The notes: generated by a model from the sequence alone, not told the origin. Counted from the stretch's first letter, positions 43,310-53,230 are shown. The stretch is DNA of 64,000 nt from Spirochaetales bacterium (GCA_012514185.1 JAAZAT010000081.1:1-64000); one strand, 5' to 3'. Numbers and translations: made by a program.

Positions 43310-44818
43310 TTACTTTTTGGGAATATCGTTGGAATCCTTGAGCATGACATCGTGTGCACCGCCTTCGATGATCGAGGTGGATGAAACCAGTGTCAACTTG
43401 GCCTTGTGTTGCAGCTCATCGATGCTCAAAGCCCCACAGTTGCACATGGTTGAGGTGATTTTGCTCAGCGAGAGCTGCACATTGTCCTTCAGCGGTCCTG
43501 CATAGGGAACATAGGAATCAACTCCCTCGACAAAACTCAGCTTTCCGTCCCCACCCAGGTCGTATCGTTGCCAATTCCTTGCCCTTGCAGATCCTTCTCC
43601 CCAATATTCTTTCATATAGGAGCCCTTGACATTCACTTTTTCAGTCGGACTCTCATCAAAACGTGCGAAATACCTGCCAAGCATCAAGAAGTCTGCTCCC
43701 ATGGCAAGGGCGAGCGTCATATGGTAGTCGTGCACGATGCCTCCGTCGCTGCAAATCGGCACGTACACCCCGGTTCTTTCAAAATACTCGTCCCTGGCCT
43801 TGGCGACCTCAATGAGGGCGGTCGCCTGTCCCCGGCCGATTCCCTTGGTTTCACGGGTGATGCAGATCGAGCCGCCGCCGATCCCGACCTTCACAAAGTC
43901 AGCCCCGCTCTCTGCCAGAAACAGAAATCCTTCGCGATCAACCACATTGCCCGCTCCGACCTTCACCGATTCGCCGTACTTGTCCCTGATCCAGGTGAGG
44001 GTGCGCTTCTGCCACTCTGAAAAACCTTCAGAAGAGTCGATGCACAGCACGTCGGCCCCACTTTTCACCAGCGCCGGAACCCGCTTTTCGTAATCGCGGG
44101 TGTTGATGCCGGCTCCGACAATATAGCGCTTCTGCCTGTCCAGCAGTTCATTCGGGTTTTCCTTGTGGCTCTCATAGTCCTTGCGGAATACAAAGAAGCG
44201 AAGGCGGTTTGACTCATCGACTATCGGCAGACTGTTCAGCTTATGTTCCCAGATGATGTCATTCGCCTCAGAGAGAGTCACCCCCTCACGGGCATAGACC
44301 AAGCGTTCAAAGCCGGTCATGAATGAGGAAACCGGTGTGTCGTCGCTCATCCTGCTCGGCCGCCAGTCCCTTGATGAGACTACGCCCAACAGAATGCCGT
44401 TAGGACTGCCGTCATCGGTTACGGCGATGGTTGAATGGCCTTTCGCTTGTTTGAGGGCGATCAGGTCCTTGAGCGTCTGTTCGGGCCGGAGATTGGAATC
44501 GGAGGGAACAAAACCAGCCTTGAATGATTTGACTTTTGCCACCATCGCACTCTGGTCCTCGATGCTCTGGCTGCAGTAGATGAAACTCAAGCCCCCTTCC
44601 CGCGCCAGCGCCTTGGCCATCTGTTCCCCGCTGACTGATTGCATGATGGCGCTCACCAGGGGAATGTTCAGGTGCAAAGAAGGCTGTTCGCCCTTGGTGT
44701 ATTTGACCAGCGGGGTTCTCAACGAAACGTTTTGAGGTATACAATTGGTATCCGAATATCCCGGGACGAGCAGGTATTCACTGAATGTTCTGGATGGTTC
44801 GTCAAAAAAGTAGGCCAT
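43310..44818 (-). CDS. guaB: IMP dehydrogenase family protein
   Basis: [33 protein letters not shown] region; [23 protein letters not shown] catalytic Cys loop; [13 protein letters not shown]. Confidence 0.88.
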   Translation of the reverse strand: MAYFFDEPSRTFSEYLLVPGYSDTNCIPQNVSLRTPLVKYTKGEQPSLHLNIPLVSAIMQSVSGEQMAKALAREGGLSFIYCSQSIEDQSAMVAKVKSFKAGFVPSDSNLRPEQTLKDLIALKQAKGHSTIAVTDDGSPNGILLGVVSSRDWRPSRMSDDTPVSSFMTGFERLVYAREGVTLSEANDIIWEHKLNSLPIVDESNRLRFFVFRKDYESHKENPNELLDRQKRYIVGAGINTRDYEKRVPALVKSGADVLCIDSSEGFSEWQKRTLTWIRDKYGESVKVGAGNVVDREGFLFLAESGADFVKVGIGGGSICITRETKGIGRGQATALIEVAKARDEYFERTGVYVPICSDGGIVHDYHMTLALAMGADFLMLGRYFARFDESPTEKVNVKGSYMKEYWGEGSARARNWQRYDLGGDGKLSFVEGVDSYVPYAGPLKDNVQLSLSKITSTMCNCGALSIDELQHKAKLTLVSSTSIIEGGAHDVMLKDSNDIPKK

Positions 44819-44881
44819 TACGCAACTCCTGAGAGGGTTTTGGCAATCTATTGTGACCAGAATAGGGAAAGAAAGCAAGCA

Positions 44882-44915
44882 GGATGCAACACATTTTCAT
44901 GTATTTGTTGCATCC
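44882..44915 (-). terminator. Hairpin immediately downstream of amylase stop, probable terminator
   Basis: GGATGCAACA...TGTTGCATCC perfect 10-bp inverted repeat just past the stop at 44928; trailing sequence only moderately T-rich. Confidence 0.5.
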
Positions 44916-44927
44916 CGCAGATGAAGG

Positions 44928-46790
44928 TTATCGTTTTGCGACAAACAGCATGGATTCAAAAGGACCAAGGTCGACCTGCACGTGATCGGCCTCGATAACA
45001 ACATCCCCGCCCATGCTCTCCTCCAGTGCAGAGAGGCAGAGCATGGAATTGGAAATGCTCACCGTAGTGGAGGTTTCCGAGCGGCTGAGTACACACACAA
45101 GGGCAAGCTTGCTGTCATACCTTGCAAAAGCCAGATAGTGGTCGTCGCTGGCAAGAATCGACCAGCTTCCCTCTTTCAATGTCCGCCCATACCGCTTGCG
45201 CAAGTTTCCCAGTTGGATATAAAGGTCGAGAAAATCATGATTCCACGCCTCTTCATTCCACTGCATGGGGTACCGGGCTCGCTCGACCGTTCCGTAGGGT
45301 CCTTTGAGTGCGATCTCATCCCCATAATAGATGTTGGGCATGCCAGGCAGAATGTACAGCAGACGCACAAGGCCTCGGTAAAGCGGCCAATTGAACAGTT
45401 CAGTGTTGTTGTAGAGCCTGGGGGTGTCGTGGCTGTTGATGAGATTCATCTGCATGCCAAGCATCTGGGGCGGCATGGATTTCAAATGGCTTTGCAGGGC
45501 CTGTGCAAACTCGGTTCCGGTAAAGGGACGGGTTTTTGCGGGTTGATGACCCCATCCGTTCGTCAGATATCGGTCGGTTTCCCCCATCCACGACCGCATG
45601 GGACGGCTGCTTCCCAGATAGTTCATGGTTGCATCCCACATGTCGCCCTGTAAAAATGGTGTGGAATCAACCCAATCCTCGCCTACCAGATACGCCTGCG
45701 GATTCTCAGTCTTCACCGCCTTGCGCACCTCTCTCCAGATCTCTTCACACATTTGGTCCTTGCCCCTTCTGCCCACTTCACTGGCGACATCCAGCCGCCA
45801 GCCGTCCTGCAGGTAGGGAGGCTTCAAGAACGACCTCATCACCGAGTCGGGTGATCGATAGATGATGTCACGCAGCGTTTCACTGGTGTAGTTGAGCTGC
45901 GGCAAGGTGGGGACATCCTGCCAACATGCAACCGATCCATCCTCATTGAAGTAGTAAAAACCCGCTTCCCTGCTGTTCGGATCAGCTAGGGCCTGCTTGT
46001 ACCAGGGATGCTCGGTCCCCGTGTGATTTATGGAGATGTCGATGATGATTTTCATGCCCTGGTCATGCAGGGCATTGCACAGGTGTGCAAACGCCTCATC
46101 ACCTCCGAGCTTCTCATCGACATGGAAAAAGTCAATGCAGTCATAGCGGTGGGTCGTGCGGGACCTGCCGATCGGGTTCAGGTACAAGGTATCGACGCCA
46201 AGCCTCTTGAAATAGTCGATGCTCGTTTCAATGCCAAGCAGATCGCCGTTGAAGAAATCGAGGCATCGCCCCTCTTCATACTCAAGCGGCTCTTCATCGA
46301 AGGAGTGCACACTCACAGTCCCGCCGTCGAAGGAGTATTCGTTCGGCTTCGCGCCGGCCTGCCGACCCCCTTTCTTGAACCTGTCAGGGAAAATTTGATA
46401 ACAGGTGGCACCGCCCACCCAGGAAACCTCCTGCAGGTCGGCCCGCAGGGAAAAGCACTCCCTTAGGGGAGGCACCGAGGCTTTCAAACCTGCAGCACTA
46501 TAGGAGTACGCACGGTCTTCGGCTTCCAGGAAGAAGTACCAATACACCAGTTCATCCACCACCTGAAACGAGCCCTCATAGAGACAATACCCAGATGTCT
46601 GCACGTTTTGCATGACAACCTGCTTCTCCCTGCCAAGCTGAAAACTGACCAAGCGCACGCCAAGCACTTGATCGGTCTCCCCGGTTTGTATTCGTATGGT
46701 TACCTGCTCCCCTTTCTTGGGGAACAGCGGCTGTACATAGACGGAGGAGACGTTGCTGTCCACTCCATTTTTCCAAGCATTCTGATCCAT
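44928..46790 (-). CDS. GH13 alpha-amylase family glycosidase (neopullulanase/cyclomaltodextrinase-like)
   Basis: GVDTLYLNPIGRS; KIIIDISINHTG; GWRLDVASEVG; INSHDTPRL; no signal peptide. Confidence 0.92.
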   Translation of the reverse strand: MDQNAWKNGVDSNVSSVYVQPLFPKKGEQVTIRIQTGETDQVLGVRLVSFQLGREKQVVMQNVQTSGYCLYEGSFQVVDELVYWYFFLEAEDRAYSYSAAGLKASVPPLRECFSLRADLQEVSWVGGATCYQIFPDRFKKGGRQAGAKPNEYSFDGGTVSVHSFDEEPLEYEEGRCLDFFNGDLLGIETSIDYFKRLGVDTLYLNPIGRSRTTHRYDCIDFFHVDEKLGGDEAFAHLCNALHDQGMKIIIDISINHTGTEHPWYKQALADPNSREAGFYYFNEDGSVACWQDVPTLPQLNYTSETLRDIIYRSPDSVMRSFLKPPYLQDGWRLDVASEVGRRGKDQMCEEIWREVRKAVKTENPQAYLVGEDWVDSTPFLQGDMWDATMNYLGSSRPMRSWMGETDRYLTNGWGHQPAKTRPFTGTEFAQALQSHLKSMPPQMLGMQMNLINSHDTPRLYNNTELFNWPLYRGLVRLLYILPGMPNIYYGDEIALKGPYGTVERARYPMQWNEEAWNHDFLDLYIQLGNLRKRYGRTLKEGSWSILASDDHYLAFARYDSKLALVCVLSRSETSTTVSISNSMLCLSALEESMGGDVVIEADHVQVDLGPFESMLFVAKR

Positions 46791-46823
46791 AGGCTGCCTC
46801 TCTTAACCGTTGACTCATGAGGA

Positions 46824-46833
46824 AAACCGGTTT
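46824..46833. promoter_or_regulatory. Candidate LacI-family operator
   Basis: AAACCGGTTT perfect palindrome with central CG pair in the divergent amylase/LacI intergenic region. Confidence 0.5.
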
Positions 46834-46927
46834 AGTATGAGTGTATACAATCTTGTTCCCGGATGCAACCGCTACGGTTTCCTTGGTGTGCAGATTGTGT
46901 TAGGATACATGAATCCAAAAGGGCGGA

Positions 46928-47980
46928 ATGAAGATGGAAGAAAACTCGACACCAGCAAAGCGACCGACGATCAAGGATATAGCCCGTGAAAGCGGGTACT
47001 CAAAGACAGCGGTCTCCTTTGCATTCAACGATCCTTCCCGAATCAGTGAGAAAGCATGCCGCCAGATTCTCGAAACCGCCGAAAGACTTGGCTACATCCC
47101 CGACCCCATGGCCAGAAACTTCTCGCTGCGCCGTCATTTGAGCATCGGGTTCCTCCTGCCCCAGGTGGTACAGTTCTCGCTGCAGAACCCCTATACGCTG
47201 CAGGTGGTTTTGGGTATCGGCAACGTCTGTGAAAAGTACGGCTATACCCTCACCCTCATTCCCCCGCTGCACAAGAGCATCACCGAGGCGGTGCGCAGCG
47301 CCGCTGTAGACGGACTGATCACCATGGGCATGCAGGTTGAAATGGAAATCGTTTCGGTCATGCAGACGCGCCTGCTGCCCTATGTGACCATCGATGGGAC
47401 GCCCGATGCGCAGATGCCCAGCGTGAATATCGATGACGAGCAGGCTAGTTATGAGATCATGCGCCTGGTTTTGGAAGCAGGTCATCGTAATATCGTCCTT
47501 GTCAGTCTTTCTGAGGATGCCTTCGCCTCGCCGACCAAGGCGGAAAGCGTTCCGAACAAACGCATGCGAGGTTACATCAGGGCTCTATCTGAAGCCGGGC
47601 TTGCCCTTGATCCATCACAGGTCTTGGTCAGTGAGTGCACGATGGAGGACGGGATCACTATCGGAAAAACCATCCTTGCATTGGAGAACAGGCCGACATG
47701 CGTAGTAACCATGAGTGACATTGTGGCGATCGGTTGCATCCTTGCTTGCAAACAGGCTGGTCTGAGTGTTCCCGATGACATTTCCATTGTCGGGTTCGAC
47801 AACATTGATGAGAGTTCGTGCATCATACCGCAGCTGACCACCGTCGACCAGCCTGCAAAAGAAAAAGGACGCCTCGCCGCAGAAGCCTTGTTTAAGATGA
47901 TCAACAAGGAGACTTTGGAGAGCGTCCATATGGAAATTCCCTACCGAATCATCAGGCGGGAATCACTGAAAAAGCTGTAA
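46928..47980 (+). CDS. LacI-family transcriptional regulator
   Basis: RPTIKDIARESGYSKTAVSFAFNDPSRISEKACRQILETAERLGYIPDPMARN; periplasmic-binding-like effector domain. Confidence 0.95.
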   Translation: MKMEENSTPAKRPTIKDIARESGYSKTAVSFAFNDPSRISEKACRQILETAERLGYIPDPMARNFSLRRHLSIGFLLPQVVQFSLQNPYTLQVVLGIGNVCEKYGYTLTLIPPLHKSITEAVRSAAVDGLITMGMQVEMEIVSVMQTRLLPYVTIDGTPDAQMPSVNIDDEQASYEIMRLVLEAGHRNIVLVSLSEDAFASPTKAESVPNKRMRGYIRALSEAGLALDPSQVLVSECTMEDGITIGKTILALENRPTCVVTMSDIVAIGCILACKQAGLSVPDDISIVGFDNIDESSCIIPQLTTVDQPAKEKGRLAAEALFKMINKETLESVHMEIPYRIIRRESLKKL

Positions 47981-47981
47981 C

Positions 47982-48611
47982 CTACCTGCCCAAAGCCTCG
48001 ATCAGGGAAGCCAGCACCTCTTGTGGTGAGGGAGATGCATCAATGTCTAGCAGAAGATTGCGCGAGCGGTAGTACTCGATGAGAGGGGCTGTCTGAGCCT
48101 CATAGACTGCAAGCCTGTTGAGAATCGCCTCGGGTTTGTCGTCATCACGCTGGATCAACGATTCACCGGTCTCATCGTCGACTCCCTCAACCTTGGGAGG
48201 ATTGTACAGGATATGGTAGGTCCTTCCTGTCGACTTGCACACACGCCTTCCGCTGAGGCGTGCAACAATCTGCTGCCGGTCGAGCACGAAATTCACCACT
48301 TTATCCACGTTCTTCATCTTCGCAAGGGCATCGGCCTGGGCGATGGTCCGGGGAAAACCGTCAAGAATGAAACCCTTTCGGGCGTCTTCCTGCTTGAAAC
48401 GATCCTCCACCATGGCGATGGTGACGGAGTCGGGAACGAGTTCACCGCTTGCAAGGATGGCTTGCACCTGTTTTCCCAACTCGGTGCCGCCCTTGATGTG
48501 GCTGCGGAACAAATCCCCGGTGGAGATATGGGGGATGTCAAAGTGATTCTTTGCTTCGGACGCTATGGTCCCTTTTCCGGCACCCGGAGGGCCGAGAAAT
48601 ACTAGATTCAT
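47982..48611 (-). CDS. adk: Adenylate kinase
   Basis: MNLVFLGPPGAGKGTIA; HISTGDLFR; GFILDGFPRTIAQADAL; CKSTGRTYH. Confidence 0.96.
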   Translation of the reverse strand: MNLVFLGPPGAGKGTIASEAKNHFDIPHISTGDLFRSHIKGGTELGKQVQAILASGELVPDSVTIAMVEDRFKQEDARKGFILDGFPRTIAQADALAKMKNVDKVVNFVLDRQQIVARLSGRRVCKSTGRTYHILYNPPKVEGVDDETGESLIQRDDDKPEAILNRLAVYEAQTAPLIEYYRSRNLLLDIDASPSPQEVLASLIEALGR

Positions 48612-48658
48612 GGTTCACCTCACAACAGAAGATGCAGCCATGCTAGCATAATCGAACC

Positions 48659-48683
48659 AATTTTGCACCACTGTTGCAAAATT
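48659..48683. promoter_or_regulatory. 9-bp inverted repeat upstream of adk
   Basis: AATTTTGCA-ccactgt-TGCAAAATT. Confidence 0.45.
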
Positions 48684-49050
48684 TGAAGAGAGTTTTTATC
48701 TGTATTCAAGTATTAAAGTTTTCCCTAAGTGAGACTATTCGCGCCTGCTTTTTGCGTCTGCACTCCTTTTTTATAGGCTGTAGGGTGGAAGTCCAGTCGA
48801 TTGGGAATCCATACAGATGAGGATTCTTTGAACCTTATCAGCCACCATTCACAGTCCAAGCCGCTGGAAAGCGCGTACATATAAAATCCTCCCGACCTAT
48901 TCAACAGCTCCCTTATGAGTGTTTGCAGGAAAGAGATTGACCGGAGCCTAAGCTGCGATTATAAAAGTAATATAAGTTGCAACCCTACGCCCATCCTTCT
49001 CTTTTGCAGGAAAAACTGAGTGTGATAAAACCGATGGAGGACGTGTTCTG

Positions 49051-49482
49051 ATGGCTGAATTGAAAACTAAACAGCATGACGGCGATGTGTTCGATTTTAT
49101 CAATACCTTTGCGAATACCGATCAGAAGCGCTCGGACAGCATTGAGCTGGTGAAGTTGATGCAAAAGGTTAGCGGCTATCCGCCCAAGATGTGGGGGCCC
49201 ACGATTATCGGTTTCGGCAGCTATCATTATGCGTCGGAACGCAGCGCACAGGAAGGAGATTGGCCTCTGGTGGGCTTTTCCCCACGCAAGGCGGCAATCT
49301 CTCTTTATGTATACACAGGGAGTCCCGATCACGAATATCTGCTCAAAGACTTGGGCAAATTCACGATGGGAAAGGCATGTATCTATGTGAAACGGTTGTC
49401 GGACATCAACCTGGATGCCTTGGAGCAGCTTATGCACGCCACAATCGAATTTCTTCAAGATAAATACAGGCATTTTTCATAG
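49051..49482 (+). CDS. DUF1801 domain protein
   Basis: SGYPPKMWGPTIIGFGSYHY; KAAISLYVYTG; GKACIYVKRLSDIN. Confidence 0.85.
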   Translation: MAELKTKQHDGDVFDFINTFANTDQKRSDSIELVKLMQKVSGYPPKMWGPTIIGFGSYHYASERSAQEGDWPLVGFSPRKAAISLYVYTGSPDHEYLLKDLGKFTMGKACIYVKRLSDINLDALEQLMHATIEFLQDKYRHFS

Positions 49483-49855
49483 TATCGACAACGTAGGAAA
49501 AGACGAATAGGGGTAGGATGCACAACTTCATCCATCAAAAGTACTCCCCTGTCATGTAATCTGCTGCAGGTTGGGATGTTTTTATACTGAGCAAGTATAC
49601 AGATTTCAATCAAGATACAAATATCTACAGTAATACCTCGGGAAATCCAAGGAAAAATATACTCTTTTTGTCTTGTTGTACCTGTAAAACCAAAACATGC
49701 CAGAGAGACAATATCGGACTGAGACGCTGTCTTGAAAAGTCTGAATTCTGTATATCTGCTTTCAGCAGCAACAGCTTTCATGAAGGAGTGAATCCTTCCT
49801 TGTATAAAGCGCACGCATCGGGTAGAATCCCTATCGATACAGGAGAAAAGCACTG

Positions 49856-50920
49856 ATGAATAAAATTGTCCTTCATGCCACAGACCTTGATGGATACCTC
49901 AAGGAAACAGATAAAGAGAAAATCGCCCATGCCGATGCACTGTACAAGAAGTCCGTTCACTACTGTTCCATTTTAGAGACAGCCAGCGATGTGATGCAGC
50001 TGGAGGAAGCGCGGAAAGGATTGGTTGAAAGCGCCGGCGAGATTGGTCGCTTCTTGAAGAACATCTGCGCAGACGAGCCGAACATCCACGTCTACTCGTT
50101 TGAGACTCCTCGGCAGCAGCATGGTCAGGCCAGCCGGCTCATCTCCAAGCTGCGCGATCCATCAACCGAACATGAAGAGTTCCTGTACTACATCCAGCGT
50201 GCCTACGAGATGCTCTTCTCCCATGTGTATGCCGATGCCGCCCTGCCCACCAAACGATCGATCATCACCAAGACGCCGGTGACCGATCCGGTGCGCAACT
50301 ATGCAGTACACAGGATTCCCGATGTTGACTCGTTCATTCACAACAGTGTCATGTGCGTGATGCTCAGAGGCGCCTTGCTGCCGAGCATGATTCTCAGCAA
50401 GGAGATTCAGGAGTACTCTTCGAATGACTTCGTCACCCCGTTTGCTTTGTTCAAGATCAAGCGTGATGATTCCAAGAAGGAGTCGAACATGGATTACATC
50501 CTCGATTTGGACAAATCCTACTTCGATCTCGCTTCTCTGGACGGCAAGGACTTGATTTTCGCCGATCCAATGAATGCCACCGGCGGCTCCCTGGTGACGA
50601 TTGTCAAATATTTGAAGGACAACAAGGTGCAGCCCAAATCGGTGAAATTCATCAACGTCATCAGCGCACTCAAGGGGTCCTTGCGCATTGCACGGTCCAT
50701 CGAGGGAGCCGAAGTCTACACCTTGTGGATGGACCCTGTCCTCAATGATGCCGCCTATATTCTTCCAGGTCTCGGGGATGCCGGAGACCGTCTCAACGGC
50801 AAGGATGAGCATGACAACCCCCGCAACATCATCCAGCTCATCGCCGACTATGGCAGCTCCATCACCAACCTCTACCGTTCACAGGTGAGGGAAATTGAGA
50901 AGACTGTACTGGAAAACTGA
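49856..50920 (+). CDS. Phosphoribosyltransferase, uracil PRTase-like C-terminal domain with about 130 aa N-terminal region
   Basis: MLRGALLPSMILSKEIQE; LIFADPMNATGGSLVTIVKYL PRPP loop; YTLWMDPVLNDAAYILPGLGDAGDRLNG. Confidence 0.8.
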   Translation: MNKIVLHATDLDGYLKETDKEKIAHADALYKKSVHYCSILETASDVMQLEEARKGLVESAGEIGRFLKNICADEPNIHVYSFETPRQQHGQASRLISKLRDPSTEHEEFLYYIQRAYEMLFSHVYADAALPTKRSIITKTPVTDPVRNYAVHRIPDVDSFIHNSVMCVMLRGALLPSMILSKEIQEYSSNDFVTPFALFKIKRDDSKKESNMDYILDLDKSYFDLASLDGKDLIFADPMNATGGSLVTIVKYLKDNKVQPKSVKFINVISALKGSLRIARSIEGAEVYTLWMDPVLNDAAYILPGLGDAGDRLNGKDEHDNPRNIIQLIADYGSSITNLYRSQVREIEKTVLEN

Positions 50921-51498
50921 TGAGAAAGCTGTTGCTGCTGATACTCAGTACTTCACTGCTGCTCGTCTCCTGCCGGTCCTACCAGGCACAGAGGCTTGCT
51001 TCCGAGGGGTATGAGCAGCTGATGGCCCGTGATTTTTCCTCAGCCGGTGCCTCGTTTGCGAAGGCAAGCGAGAAAGATGTCGATAACCATACGTATCGAT
51101 ACAACTATCTCTTGTCCCTCTTTTTGGAGGGGGACTATGAGAGGGTGGTCAAACTCAGCGAAGAAGCCTTTGGCGAGTTTGACTTCAACCTCTCCTTTTT
51201 GCTTCTCAAGGCTCAAGCATACCGTGAACAATCACAGTACAAGCAAGCATTGGAAACCTATGAACGCCTGTTTGCCATCGACCCGGGCTCCTACGAAACA
51301 CAGGCCGAGGTGATGGAGGCATCACTAAGCTGGAACGAGAAAGCGATAGCGCAGCGTCTCGCCCTCGGCTTGCTCACTGTCAAAGGGTATGAGAAGCGCT
51401 CCCTTACGGTACTCAGCCAGCTTGCAGGCGAGGAAAGCTGGTATGCACATGCTCTCGCGTTTGTCATGAAGGAAGGGCAAACAGAAGGCCGGCAATAG
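50920..51498 (+). CDS. TPR-like lipoprotein
   Basis: MRKLLLLILSTSLLLVSC lipobox; TPR-like repeats (AQAYREQSQYKQALETYERLFAIDP). Confidence 0.75.
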   Translation: MRKLLLLILSTSLLLVSCRSYQAQRLASEGYEQLMARDFSSAGASFAKASEKDVDNHTYRYNYLLSLFLEGDYERVVKLSEEAFGEFDFNLSFLLLKAQAYREQSQYKQALETYERLFAIDPGSYETQAEVMEASLSWNEKAIAQRLALGLLTVKGYEKRSLTVLSQLAGEESWYAHALAFVMKEGQTEGRQ

Positions 51499-52009
51499 CT
51501 CCAAGGACAATCCAAAGCAAGGGATGCGCCTTTTTGAACCGCAACACCAGAACAACAAGAACTGCATACAGTACGGCTTCCTTCAGCTTGAACTGTTGTT
51601 CGGGAAAAACCGTTACCGACAACAACATCAGGCCGGCGTACGAGATCAGGCCGACCACTGCAGGCCTGAGAGCGTAGAACGCATCCTTGACATGCTGGTT
51701 CTTGTCAAACCGCCCCAAAAAACGGGCAATGAAAATAATGATGATGACACTGGGGGTGATTTCACCCAAGGTGGCGATCAAACCACCGGCCAACCCGGCT
51801 GCCTGATATCCTGCAAAGGTCGCCATGTTGATGCCGATCGGCCCGGGGGTGGACTCGCTGACGGCGATCATGTCGGCAATCTGCTTGGCAGTCAGCCAAT
51901 GGGGATGGGTTTCTGCAAGCGCGTAGAGAAACGGCAGGGTTGCCAGGCCTCCACCGATGGAAAAAAGCCCGATTTTGAAGAACTCCCAAAACAACTGAAG
52001 GTATATCAT
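51464..52009 (-). CDS. Chromate transporter family protein (short ChrA half)
   Basis: LFWEFFKIGLFSIGGGLATLPFL; VSESTPGPIGINMATFAGYQAAG. Confidence 0.9.
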   Translation of the reverse strand: MIYLQLFWEFFKIGLFSIGGGLATLPFLYALAETHPHWLTAKQIADMIAVSESTPGPIGINMATFAGYQAAGLAGGLIATLGEITPSVIIIIFIARFLGRFDKNQHVKDAFYALRPAVVGLISYAGLMLLSVTVFPEQQFKLKEAVLYAVLVVLVLRFKKAHPLLWIVLGAIAGLLFALPS

Positions 52010-52560
52010 GAAGCCCTCCGTTTCACCGCCTGCACGCAAAGGCCGAAAACGATGGCGAAAAGGACTACCAGAATCGGGGAAAGAGCAAAGAAGAACGTAG
52101 CAAGCACGACTGCCAGATAGAGCAGGATGGTGGGGATGTCGATCAGGCTTTTCTTGGCGAGGGTGATGACCGATTGGGTTATGAGGACGCATACGGCGAC
52201 CCTGATCCCTCCAAACGCCCGTTGGACCCACATTACATCCTGTACATGAAACAGGACTGTCGCCAGCAACGTGATAATGATCAGCGAAGGACTCACCTCC
52301 CCCAAGGTCGCAACAATTGCGCCCAAGATGCCTCGCTTGCGGTAACCGATCATCGTAGCGGTATTTACTGCAATGATGCCCGGTGTGCACTGGCCGATGG
52401 CATAGATGTCCAGCACCTCCTCCTCGGTCACCCATCCATGTTTGGTGATGACCTCCCGCTGAAGCATGGGAAGCATTGCATAGCCGCCGCCGAAGGTGAG
52501 ACCGCCGATCTTGAAGAACGAGATGTACAAGTCCCAAAGCCCCACATCACGGTGTTTCAT
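52006..52560 (-). CDS. Chromate transporter family protein (short ChrA half)
   Basis: LYISFFKIGGLTFGGGYAMLPMLQREV; YAIGQCTPGIIAVNTATMIGYR. Confidence 0.9.
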   Translation of the reverse strand: MKHRDVGLWDLYISFFKIGGLTFGGGYAMLPMLQREVITKHGWVTEEEVLDIYAIGQCTPGIIAVNTATMIGYRKRGILGAIVATLGEVSPSLIIITLLATVLFHVQDVMWVQRAFGGIRVAVCVLITQSVITLAKKSLIDIPTILLYLAVVLATFFFALSPILVVLFAIVFGLCVQAVKRRAS

Positions 52561-53006
52561 ACCAATGCTTCCATTGCTTGGCGGACCAGCTGGTCGCACC
52601 GTTCATTGCCCTCAATGCCGGCATGGCCTTTCACCCAGTTCCACTGGACGGGAAGACTTGCATTCAGACGATCGAGTTCCACCCAATACTCCTTGTTCTT
52701 CACCGGATCCTTTGCTGCAGTCCTCCAACCGTTGACCTTCCATTTCTTGATCCAACTGGTGATGCCGTTCTTCACATACTGGCTGTCCGTGTTGATTACA
52801 ATGGCCGCAGCATCGAGTGCCTGGCACGCTTTCAAAGCCTCGATCACCGCGGTAAGTTCCATGCGATTGTTCGTGGTGTTGCGTTCATTGCCGCTGGCCT
52901 CTTTCTCAAAAACACCATCAGCCTTCAATACATACGCCCAGCCGCCGGGACCTGGATTGCCAAGGCACCCACCATCGGTATAGATCTCAATTTGGTTGTA
53001 CTTCAT
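52557..53006 (-). CDS. rnhA: Ribonuclease HI
   Basis: MKYNQIEIYTDGGCLGNPGPGGWAYVL; TTNNRMELTAVIEAL; NTDSQYVKNGI; NWVKGHAGIEGNERCDQL. Confidence 0.95.
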   Translation of the reverse strand: MKYNQIEIYTDGGCLGNPGPGGWAYVLKADGVFEKEASGNERNTTNNRMELTAVIEALKACQALDAAAIVINTDSQYVKNGITSWIKKWKVNGWRTAAKDPVKNKEYWVELDRLNASLPVQWNWVKGHAGIEGNERCDQLVRQAMEALV

Positions 53007-53074
53007 AGGCCGGATAGTAATATAGAGACCGGTCGTGGTCAACCACGGCAACTCTTGACAGATGGATGAACAAC

Positions 53075-53230
53075 TCCGTAGGATAGGCTTGTCCATGCCA
53101 AGGGAAAGGGGTTCAAGCCCCTGCGGTCCCGCCACTGTAGAGGATGGGAATCTGCTGTAACAGACACTGCATTGCACGGTGCGGGAAGTCGCAGATTCTG
53201 GGTATGCCTGAGCCAGGAGACCTGACATGG
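53075..53230 (+). ncRNA. Cobalamin (AdoCbl-type) riboswitch
   Basis: aagGGAAaggggttcaagCCCCtgcggtccCGCCACTGTA...gcGGGAAGtcgc...GCCAGGAGACCTGAC matches the ordered conserved core, upstream of btuF-like gene. Confidence 0.88.

Noticed and set aside
49455-49853. 132-aa minus-strand ORF between DUF1801 and PRTase genes
   Set aside because: No motif, overlaps the DUF1801 3' end, weak coding appearance; treated as intergenic
51524-52120. 198-aa plus-strand ORF across the chromate transporter genes
   Set aside because: Antisense to two well-supported transporter genes
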